In this document: positions 34,347-42,870 of the stretch, piece by piece
Layout: each line of letters begins with the position of its first letter
Position numbering within the stretch: the first letter of the stretch is position 1
The notes under the pieces: generated by a model
Told to the model about the DNA's origin: nothing
Seen by the model: the letters and a program-made list of their open reading frames with translations, nothing else
Databases searched by the model: none
DNA from: an uncultured Actinomycetes bacterium
GTDB lineage: Bacteria > Actinomycetota > Acidimicrobiia > Acidimicrobiales > RAAP-2
Assembly: GCA_903828785.1 (NCBI GenBank)
Contig: CAIKNP010000015.1
Coordinates: 58,119-122,118, forward strand
Direction of reading: 5' to 3'
Length of the DNA: 64,000 nucleotides
Translations under genes and position numbers: made by a program

Positions 34347-34367
34347 TATCATTTAGGTACAAACGAT
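34347..34367. promoter_or_regulatory. operator site C and -10 element between the GS-like and FAH-like genes
   Basis: The 20-bp imperfect palindrome ATCATTTA-GGTA-CAAACGAT lies at 34348-34367. It overlaps TATCAT (34347-34352), the likely -10 of the rightward catabolic operon; a GATAAT also lies here for the leftward gene. The half-site CAAACGAT is the same as in sites A and B. Confidence 0.55.
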
Positions 34368-34378
34368 TTAGGAGCCTC

Positions 34379-35272
34379 GTGGAGTTTCGTCGAATCTTGC
34401 TGGAGGGTTACCCCCTTGACGTTCTCGTCGAAGGCGACAGCCTCGTCGCGCGTGACGGCCGACGGGTCGAGGCGGCCACCGCGGTACATCTCGCTCCCGT
34501 TTCGCCCAGCAAAATAATTTGTTGCCACCTCAACCACATTTCGCGGGTACGCGAATTTGGTACCGAACTTCCGCCTGCGCCGACCTATTTCCAAAAGCCC
34601 GTTTCCGCCCTGAACGCCCACGGCGCCGCCGTTGTTCGACCCTCTAATTGCCACTGGTTGAATTACGAGGGTGAGGTGGCCATCGTTATTGGTCGCACCG
34701 CCCGCAACATCTCCTACGCCGACGCCCCTCACTTCATCGCCGGCTACAGCGTGGCCAATGATTACGGATTACACGATTTTCGTGACACCGACGCCGGATC
34801 CATGCTGCGGGTCAAGGGGGCCGACACCCTCTGCCCAGTAGGGCCAGGCCTCGTCACGGACTGGGACTTCCGTAACAAGGGCATGCGAACCTCCGTAAAC
34901 GGTGTCGTGAAACAAGATGGCTCTACCGACGAGATGGCCTGGGATATGCACTACCTCGTCGCGGACATCGCCCGCCTCATCACCTTGGTGCCCGGTGACA
35001 TCATTCTCTCGGGCACGCCGGCCGTATCGCGACCTGTGGTGCCCGGTGACGTCGTGACGGTTGAGGTCGAGGGTCTAGGGGCACTCACCAACACCATCGT
35101 TGAGGGCCCCACCCCGGTTTCCAGTGAGGTCGGCGCTCAGCCCACCGAAACCGAAGAGGTGCTCTCGACCGCACTGGGCGCCGAGTGGGAGTTTCGCGGA
35201 CAGCGCCGCCCCCACGCGACGCCTCGGGATGTTCTGCCCTTTCCCGAAATCCACCCGCGGTTTCGCTCGTGA
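34379..35272 (+). CDS. fumarylacetoacetate hydrolase-family enzyme (HpaG-like isomerase/decarboxylase)
   Basis: A 297-residue FAH-family protein. The metal ligands are Glu97 and Glu99 in NYEGEVAIVIG and Asp128 in VANDYGLHDF; SGTPA and VTVEVEGLG complete the family pattern. Beside HpaD-like and HpaE-like genes the best match in role is HpaG, which decarboxylates and isomerises the ring-cleavage product of homoprotocatechuate. About 50 residues after the core form an unusual C-terminal tail. The GTG at 34379 has TTAGGAG 4 bases before it; earlier in-frame starts would run through operator C. First gene of a five-gene operon. Confidence 0.88.
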   Translation: MEFRRILLEGYPLDVLVEGDSLVARDGRRVEAATAVHLAPVSPSKIICCHLNHISRVREFGTELPPAPTYFQKPVSALNAHGAAVVRPSNCHWLNYEGEVAIVIGRTARNISYADAPHFIAGYSVANDYGLHDFRDTDAGSMLRVKGADTLCPVGPGLVTDWDFRNKGMRTSVNGVVKQDGSTDEMAWDMHYLVADIARLITLVPGDIILSGTPAVSRPVVPGDVVTVEVEGLGALTNTIVEGPTPVSSEVGAQPTETEEVLSTALGAEWEFRGQRRPHATPRDVLPFPEIHPRFRS

Positions 35273-36726
35273 TCCGCGTTGACGTTGACGGTGTTTCGGT
35301 AGCGACGGGACACTACATCGGGGGCGAACGAGTCGATTCTCCCGACACCTTTGAAGTTCGTTCGCCTCTGGACTGGAATTGGTGTCTCGCCAAGGTGTCA
35401 CGGGGCGGCGCCCACGAGGCGCGACTCGCTATCGATGCGGCGGTGGCCGCATTTCCCGATTGGGCGGCCTTGGGGGTCGAGGGGCGTGGTGTCTACCTCG
35501 ATCGGCTCGCTGATCTCATTGACGCCAACATCGAAACTATTGCCCACGTCGAATGCCTTGATATGGCCATGCTCGAAGAGAGCCTGCGCTTGCGGGTGAT
35601 CGCTCGGGGTGCTCGAAACTTTCGCGCCTACGCCCAACTCGCTCGAGAATACGTTTCGCGCGAGTGGGAATCGAACGGCACGCGAAACGCCGTCACCCGC
35701 ATGCCCGCCGGAGCGACGGTGGTCATCACCCCGTGGAACGCTCCCTTCATGCTCTCCACGTGGAAGTGCGCGCCCGCCCTCGCCGCTGGCAACACCGTGA
35801 TTTTGAAGCCAGCGGAATGGTCACCGCTGAGTTGCTCGCTGCTCATGGATCTCGTGTCCCAGGCGGGTTTACCGCCGGGCGTCTTCAACGTCGTGCAAGG
35901 ACTCGGCGAGGAAGTCGGGGCCGCGTTGACCAATGATCCTCGAGTGCGGCGCATCTCATTCACGGGTTCACCCGAGACCGGACGCATTATCGGCCAAGCG
36001 GCCGCTCGCAACCTCGTGCCCTTTACGGCGGAGCTCGGTGGCAAGGGCCCCTTCATTGTCTTTGGGGACGCCGACATTGAGGCCGCGGCCGTCAAAGCGG
36101 CGGTCATGTTCGACGACGGCGGGCAGGTCTGCCTCGCCGGCACTCGCCTTCTGGTTCAAGACACGGTGTACGACAGTTTTGTCGAACGCCTTCGTCACTA
36201 CGCCGCCCAGCACGTCGCCGGGGATAGTCGGGAAGCCTCCACGACCCTGTCGCCGCTCATTCACCCTGAGCACCTCGAACGAGTTGATGGGTTTGTTCAA
36301 CGTGCCGTTGCGGGAGGCGACCACATTCTCTTCGGCGGTCAGCGTTCCGTGACTGGTCTGTGGTTCGAACCCACGGTCATTGTCCCGGCGTCAAACCAGA
36401 GCGAGGTCGTCCAGCACGAAATTTTTGGACCAGTGCTCACCCTGCAGCGATTCCGCGACGACGACGAAGCGGTGACGCTGGCCAATTCCACTCCCTACGG
36501 ACTGTCGGCAATCGTGTACACCTCCAGTGACGAGCGCGCCCAGCGCGTCGGCGAACAACTGCGAGCGGGCACCGTTTGGGTGAACTGCTTTCTCGTTCGC
36601 GACCTCACTGCCCCCTTCGGTGGTTTCGGCATTAGCGGCGTGGGTCGCGAAGGTGGCGACTACGCCCTTGATTTCTATTCGGACTTGAAGATGCTGCAAG
36701 TGAAGGAGGGCACCACTCATGGGTGA
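35269..36726 (+). CDS. aldehyde dehydrogenase (HpaE-like semialdehyde dehydrogenase)
   Basis: An NAD(P)-dependent aldehyde dehydrogenase of 485 residues. Catalytic residues are visible: Asn157 (TPWNAPF), Glu255 (TAELGGKGP) and Cys288 (DGGQVCLAG). In the homoprotocatechuate pathway HpaE oxidises the semialdehyde made by the extradiol dioxygenase, and here it sits directly between the FAH-like and dioxygenase genes. The GTG at 35269 overlaps the preceding stop (GTGA), and the gene overlaps the dioxygenase gene by 8 bases. A related role on an amine-derived aldehyde is possible. Confidence 0.93.
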   Translation: MIRVDVDGVSVATGHYIGGERVDSPDTFEVRSPLDWNWCLAKVSRGGAHEARLAIDAAVAAFPDWAALGVEGRGVYLDRLADLIDANIETIAHVECLDMAMLEESLRLRVIARGARNFRAYAQLAREYVSREWESNGTRNAVTRMPAGATVVITPWNAPFMLSTWKCAPALAAGNTVILKPAEWSPLSCSLLMDLVSQAGLPPGVFNVVQGLGEEVGAALTNDPRVRRISFTGSPETGRIIGQAAARNLVPFTAELGGKGPFIVFGDADIEAAAVKAAVMFDDGGQVCLAGTRLLVQDTVYDSFVERLRHYAAQHVAGDSREASTTLSPLIHPEHLERVDGFVQRAVAGGDHILFGGQRSVTGLWFEPTVIVPASNQSEVVQHEIFGPVLTLQRFRDDDEAVTLANSTPYGLSAIVYTSSDERAQRVGEQLRAGTVWVNCFLVRDLTAPFGGFGISGVGREGGDYALDFYSDLKMLQVKEGTTHG

Positions 36727-37603
36727 AATTGTCGGAGCGGGCCTACTAGCCCACGTCCCCACCATCGTTCTACCCGACCACATCCGTCGGGAACTCAACA
36801 ACGGACGCGAATCCACGCTCTTCAGCGGACTGCAACAGTTGCGGCGTGAGGTCTTTGACCTCATCCAACCCGACCTGGTGCTGGTGTTTGACTCCCACTG
36901 GTTCACCACCGTGGAGTTCGTCATCTCCAGTGCGGATCGACGAAGTGGCTTCTTCACCTCCGAAGAGCTGCCACGGGGGATGTCGTCGGTTCCCTACGAC
37001 CTCGCCGGGCATCGCGCTTTTGCCGAATTGGTCGGCGAGATTGCCCTTGAGATGCCCGAGTGCTGGATAACTCCTATCGATAACCCCCACCTGCCGCCCA
37101 CCTATGCGACCTTGAACCTCGCCCCCTTCCTACAGCGCGGCCCCGAAGCCTGGCTGTCGATGTCCACCTGCCAGACTGCCCAGACGGTGGACTTCGCGGT
37201 CGTTGGTCGAGTGGTGGCCGAAGCCGTTCGACGCAGCGACCTGCGGGTGGCCCTGATCGCCTCGGGGGCGCTGAGTCACACCTTCCATTCGCTTCGCACC
37301 TTGCGCCAGCACGAAGCGGCGGGCGAAGAGCACATCTTTTCTGACGCAGCGCGCGAATGGGACCATCGCGTTATCAAGGCTCTCGAAGCCGGTAATCACG
37401 CTCAGGTGATCACGGAAATGGAGCAGTTCATGGCGGTGCGTCCCGAAGGACACTTCGCGCATTACCAAATGATGGTTAACGCTATTGGTGGCGTCGACTG
37501 CACGGCCCCCGGTCGGGCGTACTCTGATTACGAGAACGCCATTGGTACCGGGCAAATTCACCTCTGGTTCGACAAGCCCGCGCAGGGATGGAGCGCTTCA
37601 TGA
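36719..37603 (+). CDS. class III extradiol ring-cleavage dioxygenase (HpaD-like)
   Basis: A LigB-type, non-heme iron(II) dioxygenase of 294 residues. By comparison with the family the iron ligands are His12 (LAHVPTI), His60 (VFDSHWFT) and Glu243 (RPEGHFAH). The stretches VFDSHW, FFTSEELPRGM and LIASGALSHTFH resemble 3,4-dihydroxyphenylacetate 2,3-dioxygenase (HpaD/HpcB) more than protocatechuate 4,5-dioxygenase. It would cleave the ring of a catechol carrying a side chain. Both neighbours are translationally coupled (8-base and 4-base overlaps). Confidence 0.9.
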   Translation: MGEIVGAGLLAHVPTIVLPDHIRRELNNGRESTLFSGLQQLRREVFDLIQPDLVLVFDSHWFTTVEFVISSADRRSGFFTSEELPRGMSSVPYDLAGHRAFAELVGEIALEMPECWITPIDNPHLPPTYATLNLAPFLQRGPEAWLSMSTCQTAQTVDFAVVGRVVAEAVRRSDLRVALIASGALSHTFHSLRTLRQHEAAGEEHIFSDAAREWDHRVIKALEAGNHAQVITEMEQFMAVRPEGHFAHYQMMVNAIGGVDCTAPGRAYSDYENAIGTGQIHLWFDKPAQGWSAS

Positions 37604-38400
37604 ATGAAGTAGTTGGAGTACCCTTTCCCCGCACGGCGTCCGGTCAGGCTTCGCTGCTACCCGCACTCCCGTGGCACTACAGCGGCGATTTGCTCACGGT
37701 GGAGTACCGGACGAATCCGGACAACATTCGCAAGCTGCTTCCACCGGATGTGGAGCTCGCGAACGACGACGAGGATCCCGGTGCCGTGGCGTTCATCTGG
37801 GCCGACTGGCAGAGTTGCGGGGCGACGTTCGACGAAATCCTTGACCCGGTTCGTGGTCAGTACAAGGAAGCCTTCGTCGTGGTTCGCTGTCGCTACCAGG
37901 GTCAACTCTTCAGCCGTTGCGTGTTCATCTGGGTCGACAAGGACTTCGCCCTGGTGCGTGGCTACATCCAGGGCTACCCGAAGAAATTTGGCTCCATTCA
38001 CCAGACTCGACCAGTGACGGTGGGGCGAGCGGGACCTCGGCTCGAGGCGGGCGGCAGCTTCGGTATGACCCTGGCGGCGGCTGACCGTCGCTTGGCCAAC
38101 GCCACCGTCACCCTCGAAGGGCCCGCCACGAGTAATGGTTTCGTCAATGGGCACCCCATGTTGCACCACCGCTGGTTCCCTTCCATCGAGCTCGACGGCA
38201 GTGATTCCCTCAGTGAGGTCGTGACCATGTCGGGGATCAACGTGGAGCTCGGTCCCGTCTACGGCGGCCGCGCGACACTCGAACTCTTTGACGCCCCCAC
38301 CGAGGAATTGACGCTGCTGGCCCCCGAAGAGATACTCGGTGGCTATTTCCGCAGCGTGGGAACCACCTTCGCTGGAGGACGGACCCTTCGCTCGTCATGA
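37600..38400 (+). CDS. acetoacetate decarboxylase-family protein
   Basis: A 266-residue member of the acetoacetate decarboxylase (ADC) superfamily, recognisable from YRTNPDNIRKLLPPDVEL near the start, the Arg-rich strand FVVVRCRYQG, and GYIQGYPKKFGSIH, where a lysine would form the Schiff base. ADC-like enzymes decarboxylate or catalyse aldol-type reactions on oxo-acids. Placed between the dioxygenase and the MarR regulator, it may handle a ring-cleavage product in place of the missing hydratase and aldolase. It overlaps both neighbours by 4 bases; I chose the ATG at 37600. Confidence 0.85.
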   Translation: MNEVVGVPFPRTASGQASLLPALPWHYSGDLLTVEYRTNPDNIRKLLPPDVELANDDEDPGAVAFIWADWQSCGATFDEILDPVRGQYKEAFVVVRCRYQGQLFSRCVFIWVDKDFALVRGYIQGYPKKFGSIHQTRPVTVGRAGPRLEAGGSFGMTLAAADRRLANATVTLEGPATSNGFVNGHPMLHHRWFPSIELDGSDSLSEVVTMSGINVELGPVYGGRATLELFDAPTEELTLLAPEEILGGYFRSVGTTFAGGRTLRSS

Positions 38401-38918
38401 GCCGGCGCATATCTTCCGCCTCGCACGAAGAAGTGCTGGCCGCCGAACGCGACATTCGCTCTCGCTTGGATGGCGAGCCCTTTGATTTCGAGGCCATGAG
38501 TGCCGTTTCGAATGTCTACCGGGCCGGCACGGCCGTACGAAACCATATGGAGCGCACCGTTCTCGCCGAATACGACCTCTCGTGGGTGGCCTTCACCGTG
38601 CTCTGGGTGCTGTGGATCTGGGGGAAACAAGAGACGGCACACGTCGCTCAAGAGGCCGGCGTGACCAAGGGAACGCTCACCGGCGTCATAAAGACCTTGC
38701 TCAATCAGAAACTGATCAAACGACTTCCCCACGCCGACGACCGCCGACGGGTCTCGCTCGCTCTCACGACCACGGGCGAGTCACTCATCTGCAAACTCTT
38801 TCCCGCCTTCAACCAGCACGAGACCTTGGCGGTAGCCGGCCTCAGCCCCATCGAGCAACGAGAACTGGCGAGACTCTTACGCAAGGTGACCAATCACTTG
38901 GCCGGAGCGGCGGACTAA
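38397..38918 (+). CDS. MarR-family transcriptional regulator
   Basis: A 173-residue winged-helix protein. The recognition region AQEAGVTKGTLTGVIKTLLNQKLIKRL and the wing HADDRRRVSLALTTTGESL are typical MarR. The N-terminal extension of about 45 residues is longer than usual. MarR dimers bind ~16-20 bp palindromes and are released by aromatic ligands; HpaR, the regulator of homoprotocatechuate genes, is of this family. It is the last gene of the catabolic operon (ATGA overlap with the ADC gene) and is the best candidate to bind sites A, B and C. Confidence 0.92.
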   Translation: MSRRISSASHEEVLAAERDIRSRLDGEPFDFEAMSAVSNVYRAGTAVRNHMERTVLAEYDLSWVAFTVLWVLWIWGKQETAHVAQEAGVTKGTLTGVIKTLLNQKLIKRLPHADDRRRVSLALTTTGESLICKLFPAFNQHETLAVAGLSPIEQRELARLLRKVTNHLAGAAD

Positions 38919-38934
38919 GGCCCCGCCAAGCGTC

Positions 38935-40443
38935 CTAGCGCTGAGCGGCGTCTTCGGTAGAAATCAAGTTCCGCGCCGCCCGGGCTTCGTCCACTCGAGA
39001 AACTGGTGTCGTCTGGGGGGCGATGTGCAGCCGGTCCGGATCGCTCGACGCCAAGGACACAATCTTCTCGATGGAGACAGCCAGGGCCTCGAGCGTCTGC
39101 AGACTTTCGGTCTCGGTGGGCTCGAACATCAAGGCTTCATCCACGATGAGCGGGAAATAGACCGTTGGCGAGTGAAAGCCTTCTTCGAGCAGGGCCTTGG
39201 CGACGTCCAAACCTCGCACGCCCGTGTCCGCCTTTAGCTGGGTCGCCGTCAACACCACTTCGTGCATGCACGGACGGTCGTAGGCGGCGGGCAGCGTGTC
39301 CCGCAGACGCCGACGCAACCAGTTCGCGTTCAATACGGCGTGTTGAGCGACGCGCGTCAGCCCGTCACCACCGTGCACGTTGATATACGCGAGGGCTCGT
39401 GCCAACACCAGGGAGTTGCCGTGCCAGCCGTGCACGCGACCTATCGACTTGGGCGGCGTCACCCATTCGAAACTGCCGTCGGCGGCCCGAGCGGCCTTGG
39501 GGCCGGGCAAGAAGTCCACCAAGCGCGCCGACACCGCAACGGGTCCGGCGCCGGGGCCACCACCACCGTGAGGGGTGGCGAAGGTCTTGTGAAGGTTCAT
39601 GTGCACGACGTCAAAACCCATGTCGCCGGGTCGCACCGCACCCAAAATGGCGTTCAGGTTCGCTCCGTCGTAGTACAAGAGACCACCCACGGAGTGAATC
39701 GCGGCGGCGATCTCCACGATCTCTTCCTCGAAGAGTCCCACCGTGTTCGGATTGGTCAGCATGATGCCCGCCACGTCGGGTCCGAGCGCGGCGCGTACCG
39801 CGTCGAGGTCGACGAGACCGCGATCGTTGGAAGGAATGGTCGTCACCTCGTAGCCACCCAAGGTCACCGAAGCCGGGTTCGTCCCGTGCGCAGAGTCGGG
39901 GATAAGAATGCGCTTTCGCGGGTCGCCGTTGGCGCTGTGATACGCGCGCATGAGCAGTAGTCCGGTCAACTCGCCTGCCGCGCCCGCGGAAGGCTGTAGC
40001 GTCGCGGCCGCCATGCCGGTCACCTGGCAGAGTTGCGCCTCGAGCATGGTCATCAGCTCCAACCAGCCCTGGCAAAGTGCGGCCGGCACCCCCGGGTGCA
40101 CCGAGTTCCAGCCGGGGTCGTTGGCGACGGCGTCACAGAACTTGGGGTTGTACTTCATCGTGCACGAGCCCAAGGGGTACGCGCCAAGGTCTACCGAAAA
40201 CTGCCGGTGCGAGAGCCGTGTGAAGTGTCCCACCAGGTCACGCTCGTTCACCTCGGCGAGGGCCACTGGGGATGCGCTGAGGTGTTCAGCGGGTACCAGG
40301 TCAGCTAAGGCCGTGGCCGGGACTCCAGTCGTTCGCAACTGATAGGCCGAACGACCCGACACGGAAAGTTCGAAGATCGTGGGCTCTACCTCATTACCCA
40401 TGAGGGGAATGGAAGCAGCGCGGCCTCCGGGAAACGCGGTCAT
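38935..40443 (-). CDS. gcvPB: glycine dehydrogenase (decarboxylating) subunit 2
   Basis: The C-terminal half of the P protein of the glycine cleavage system, which uses pyridoxal phosphate to decarboxylate glycine and pass the aminomethyl group to GcvH. The PLP lysine is in NLHKTFATPHGGGGPGAG; SAHGTNPAS and YYDGANLNAI are further family marks. Length 502. It overlaps gcvPA by 4 bases (ATGA). The split P protein (PA plus PB) is the Firmicutes/Thermus-type arrangement; mycobacteria have one long chain. Confidence 0.96.
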   Translation of the reverse strand: MTAFPGGRAASIPLMGNEVEPTIFELSVSGRSAYQLRTTGVPATALADLVPAEHLSASPVALAEVNERDLVGHFTRLSHRQFSVDLGAYPLGSCTMKYNPKFCDAVANDPGWNSVHPGVPAALCQGWLELMTMLEAQLCQVTGMAAATLQPSAGAAGELTGLLLMRAYHSANGDPRKRILIPDSAHGTNPASVTLGGYEVTTIPSNDRGLVDLDAVRAALGPDVAGIMLTNPNTVGLFEEEIVEIAAAIHSVGGLLYYDGANLNAILGAVRPGDMGFDVVHMNLHKTFATPHGGGGPGAGPVAVSARLVDFLPGPKAARAADGSFEWVTPPKSIGRVHGWHGNSLVLARALAYINVHGGDGLTRVAQHAVLNANWLRRRLRDTLPAAYDRPCMHEVVLTATQLKADTGVRGLDVAKALLEEGFHSPTVYFPLIVDEALMFEPTETESLQTLEALAVSIEKIVSLASSDPDRLHIAPQTTPVSRVDEARAARNLISTEDAAQR

Positions 40444-41804
40444 GACAACACCTTTCGAAGGGCAGTGGCGTAGCGGTCGAGTTCCTCACGGGTGCGACGC
40501 TCGGTCACGGCAATCAACACAATGGACGATGTTGCGCCTTCGACCGAGGGGTCGGTGTCGCCGGCTAAGCCCTTGAGCGAAAGACCGCCCAGAATGCCCT
40601 CGTCGGCCAGGGCCGCCAACGCGAGGTCGGCGGGCTTGGCGAGACGCAGGGCGAACTCGCGGAAGAAGGGCTGATCGTGCAGCGCACTCACTCCCGGAAT
40701 CGCCGTCAACTGATCAAAGAGATAATGCGCCCCCTGGGCGCAACGAGTCGCCACTTCCGCCAGACCCTGCGTACCGAGGTAGCCCAACTGGATCGCGGCG
40801 GTGACCGCCATCAAGGTCTGGTTGGAACAAATGTTGGAAGTGGCCTTCTCGCGACGAATGTCCTGCTCGCGAGCGCGCAAGGTCGTCACGAAGGAACGCC
40901 TACCGTTGGAGTCCAGCGTCTCACCAACGATTCGACCTGGCAATCGACGGATCTGGGCCTCGCTGCACGCAAAGAGTCCCAGGTAGGGGCCGCCGAAGGA
41001 CAGCGCCGTTCCGAAGGGTTGTCCTTCACCCACGTAGACGTCCGCGCCCCAGGCGCCCGCCGTTTTCAGCACGCTCGCCGCGACGGGGTCGCCGGCCACG
41101 ACGAAGAGGGCGCCGGCGTTCACCGCCACCGCCTTGGCCACGGACAAGTCCTCGAGCACGCCCAAGAAATTCGGATAGGCCGAAACAACGCAGGCCGCGT
41201 CAGTCGCATCCACGCTCGCCCAATCGGTCACCCCATTGACCAGGGGCACTTCGACGATGTCGTGGCCCGTGCCGAAGGCGAAGGTCTTGACCACCGCGCG
41301 CCAGTGGGGGTGCACCCCAGCGGAGATCAACATGCGCTGGCGCCCCGTGGCGCCACCGGCCATGTTCACGGCCTCAACTAGGGAGGTGGCGCCGTCGTAG
41401 ATGGACGCGTTCGCAATGGGCAGTCCGGCCAGACGCGACACCATCGTTTGGTACTCGAAGACGGCCTGGAGAATGCCCTGCGCGACTTCGGGCTGGTAGG
41501 GCGTATAGGCGGTGACGAATTCGGATCGAGAGCCCAAGGCCCGCACGACGGGCGGCACCTCGTGGTCGTACGCTCCCGCTCCCGCGTAACAGGTCAGGGT
41601 GGCGAGTTGGCCACGATTGCGGCTGGTGAGCTCGGCAAAGACGGCCGCGACGTCCGGTTCACTCATCCCCGGGGCCATATCGAGCCCCGCGCAAAGTCGC
41701 ACCGACGCCGGAATGTGAGCGAAGAGCTGATCAATGGAGTCGAGACCAAGAAACTCGAGCATCGCCGAGACTTCCTCGGGAGTGTGGGGTAGGTAATCAG
41801 CCAC
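40440..41804 (-). CDS. gcvPA: glycine dehydrogenase (decarboxylating) subunit 1
   Basis: The N-terminal half of the split P protein, 454 residues. It has YLPHTPEEVSAMLEFLG at the start, TPYQPEVAQGILQAVFEYQT and the TSNICSNQTLMA box, all typical of GcvPA. This subunit lacks the PLP lysine and works only as a complex with GcvPB. The GTG at 41804 directly abuts the gcvT stop at 41805, so gcvT, gcvPA and gcvPB form one operon. Confidence 0.96.
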   Translation of the reverse strand: MADYLPHTPEEVSAMLEFLGLDSIDQLFAHIPASVRLCAGLDMAPGMSEPDVAAVFAELTSRNRGQLATLTCYAGAGAYDHEVPPVVRALGSRSEFVTAYTPYQPEVAQGILQAVFEYQTMVSRLAGLPIANASIYDGATSLVEAVNMAGGATGRQRMLISAGVHPHWRAVVKTFAFGTGHDIVEVPLVNGVTDWASVDATDAACVVSAYPNFLGVLEDLSVAKAVAVNAGALFVVAGDPVAASVLKTAGAWGADVYVGEGQPFGTALSFGGPYLGLFACSEAQIRRLPGRIVGETLDSNGRRSFVTTLRAREQDIRREKATSNICSNQTLMAVTAAIQLGYLGTQGLAEVATRCAQGAHYLFDQLTAIPGVSALHDQPFFREFALRLAKPADLALAALADEGILGGLSLKGLAGDTDPSVEGATSSIVLIAVTERRTREELDRYATALRKVLS

Positions 41805-42857
41805 TTACTTCACCTTTCGCACGAAGGGCAGTTCGCATATGGTGACGGGAATTTCCCGACCGCGTAGAACGACTGTGGCGGCGGTTCCCGCCGGATGCCC
41901 ACCGGTCAAGAGACCCAGACCAATACCTCGTTCGAGCACCGGCGAGTAGTTACCGGAGCACAAAGTGCCGATATTCACACCGTCAACCAACACTTCCCCA
42001 CCGTCGCGCAGGGGCTGGCGGCCGTCCGCCATGACACCGGTGAGGAGTCGCTCCACTCCACGATCGCGCTCGGCCTCGACCGCCAAGCGCCCACGGAAGG
42101 TTTCCTTCTTCCAGCCCAGCACCCAACCCAAGCGAGCCTGCAGGGTGGTCGAGGACAGAGTGAGTTCATGACCGTAGAGGGGTAGAGCCGCCTCGAGGCG
42201 AAGGGTGTCGCGGGCCCCGAGTCCCGCCGGTTGAATACCCGCGCCCACCAAGGCGGCGAGCAACTGCTCGGCCTTCTCGTTGGGCACCGCAATTTCGAGA
42301 CCATCCTCGCCGGTGTAACCGGTGCCGGCCACGCGAACCTCAACCCCGTCGTAGATGAAACGCGTAACGCCAAAGCGCGCCACGTCAGCGAATCGTTGGT
42401 CGACCTCGGCGACGCGCTCGCGCGCCATCGGCCCCTGCACCGCGAGCACGCAGCGCTCGGAAGTGACGTCGACGCCGGGCAGCGCCGAGGTAACGCCCGA
42501 GGTGTTTGACGCATTGGGCATGACATCAAACTCATTCTCGCCGACCCACCAGACGATGATGTCGTCGACGACGAAACCGTCGTCATTCAGCAGGTGGGTG
42601 TACTGCGCTCGTCCAGGCCCAATCTTACTCAAGTCGTTCGTGAGAACCGACTGGAGAAGGTCAAACATTACTGGACCATCACAGCGAACGGTTCCCAAAT
42701 GGGAGACGTCGAAGACCACCGCGTCGCTACGACAGGCCAGGTGTTCGGCCACCGTTCCCGTTCCGTACTGCAGGGGCATCTCCCAGCCCCCGAAGGGAAC
42801 TATCTTGGCGCCGAGCGCAACGTGGGCGTCATAAAGGAAGGGGCGGCGGTCGGACAT
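41805..42857 (-). CDS. gcvT: aminomethyltransferase (T protein) of glycine cleavage
   Basis: GcvT transfers the methylene carbon from aminomethyl-GcvH to tetrahydrofolate and releases ammonia. VPFGGWEMPLQY near the start, FDVSHLGTV, and GYTGEDGLEI in the middle are family signatures. I use the ATG at 42857 (350 residues) because TAAAGT lies 7 bases before it and the alternative GTG at 42866 would overlap that element. No glycine riboswitch is recognisable in the 78 bases before the gene; that gap has a GC-rich hairpin (CCTCG...CGAGG around GGGCGCTGCCC). Confidence 0.95.
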   Translation of the reverse strand: MSDRRPFLYDAHVALGAKIVPFGGWEMPLQYGTGTVAEHLACRSDAVVFDVSHLGTVRCDGPVMFDLLQSVLTNDLSKIGPGRAQYTHLLNDDGFVVDDIIVWWVGENEFDVMPNASNTSGVTSALPGVDVTSERCVLAVQGPMARERVAEVDQRFADVARFGVTRFIYDGVEVRVAGTGYTGEDGLEIAVPNEKAEQLLAALVGAGIQPAGLGARDTLRLEAALPLYGHELTLSSTTLQARLGWVLGWKKETFRGRLAVEAERDRGVERLLTGVMADGRQPLRDGGEVLVDGVNIGTLCSGNYSPVLERGIGLGLLTGGHPAGTAATVVLRGREIPVTICELPFVRKVK

Positions 42858-42864
42858 AGAGACC

Positions 42865-42870
42865 ACTTTA
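42865..42870 (-). promoter_or_regulatory. leaderless-type -10 element of gcvT (TAAAGT)
   Basis: TAAAGT plus 7 bases precedes the ATG at 42857. Confidence 0.45.

Noticed and set aside
26408..38918. Recent horizontal transfer of the catabolic island
   Set aside because: No integrase, transposase, flanking repeat or tRNA is seen, and base composition looks by eye like the neighbours. A composition or phylogenetic test would be needed.
39262..39960. 232-residue plus-strand ORF
   Set aside because: It is antisense to gcvPB and has no family resemblance.
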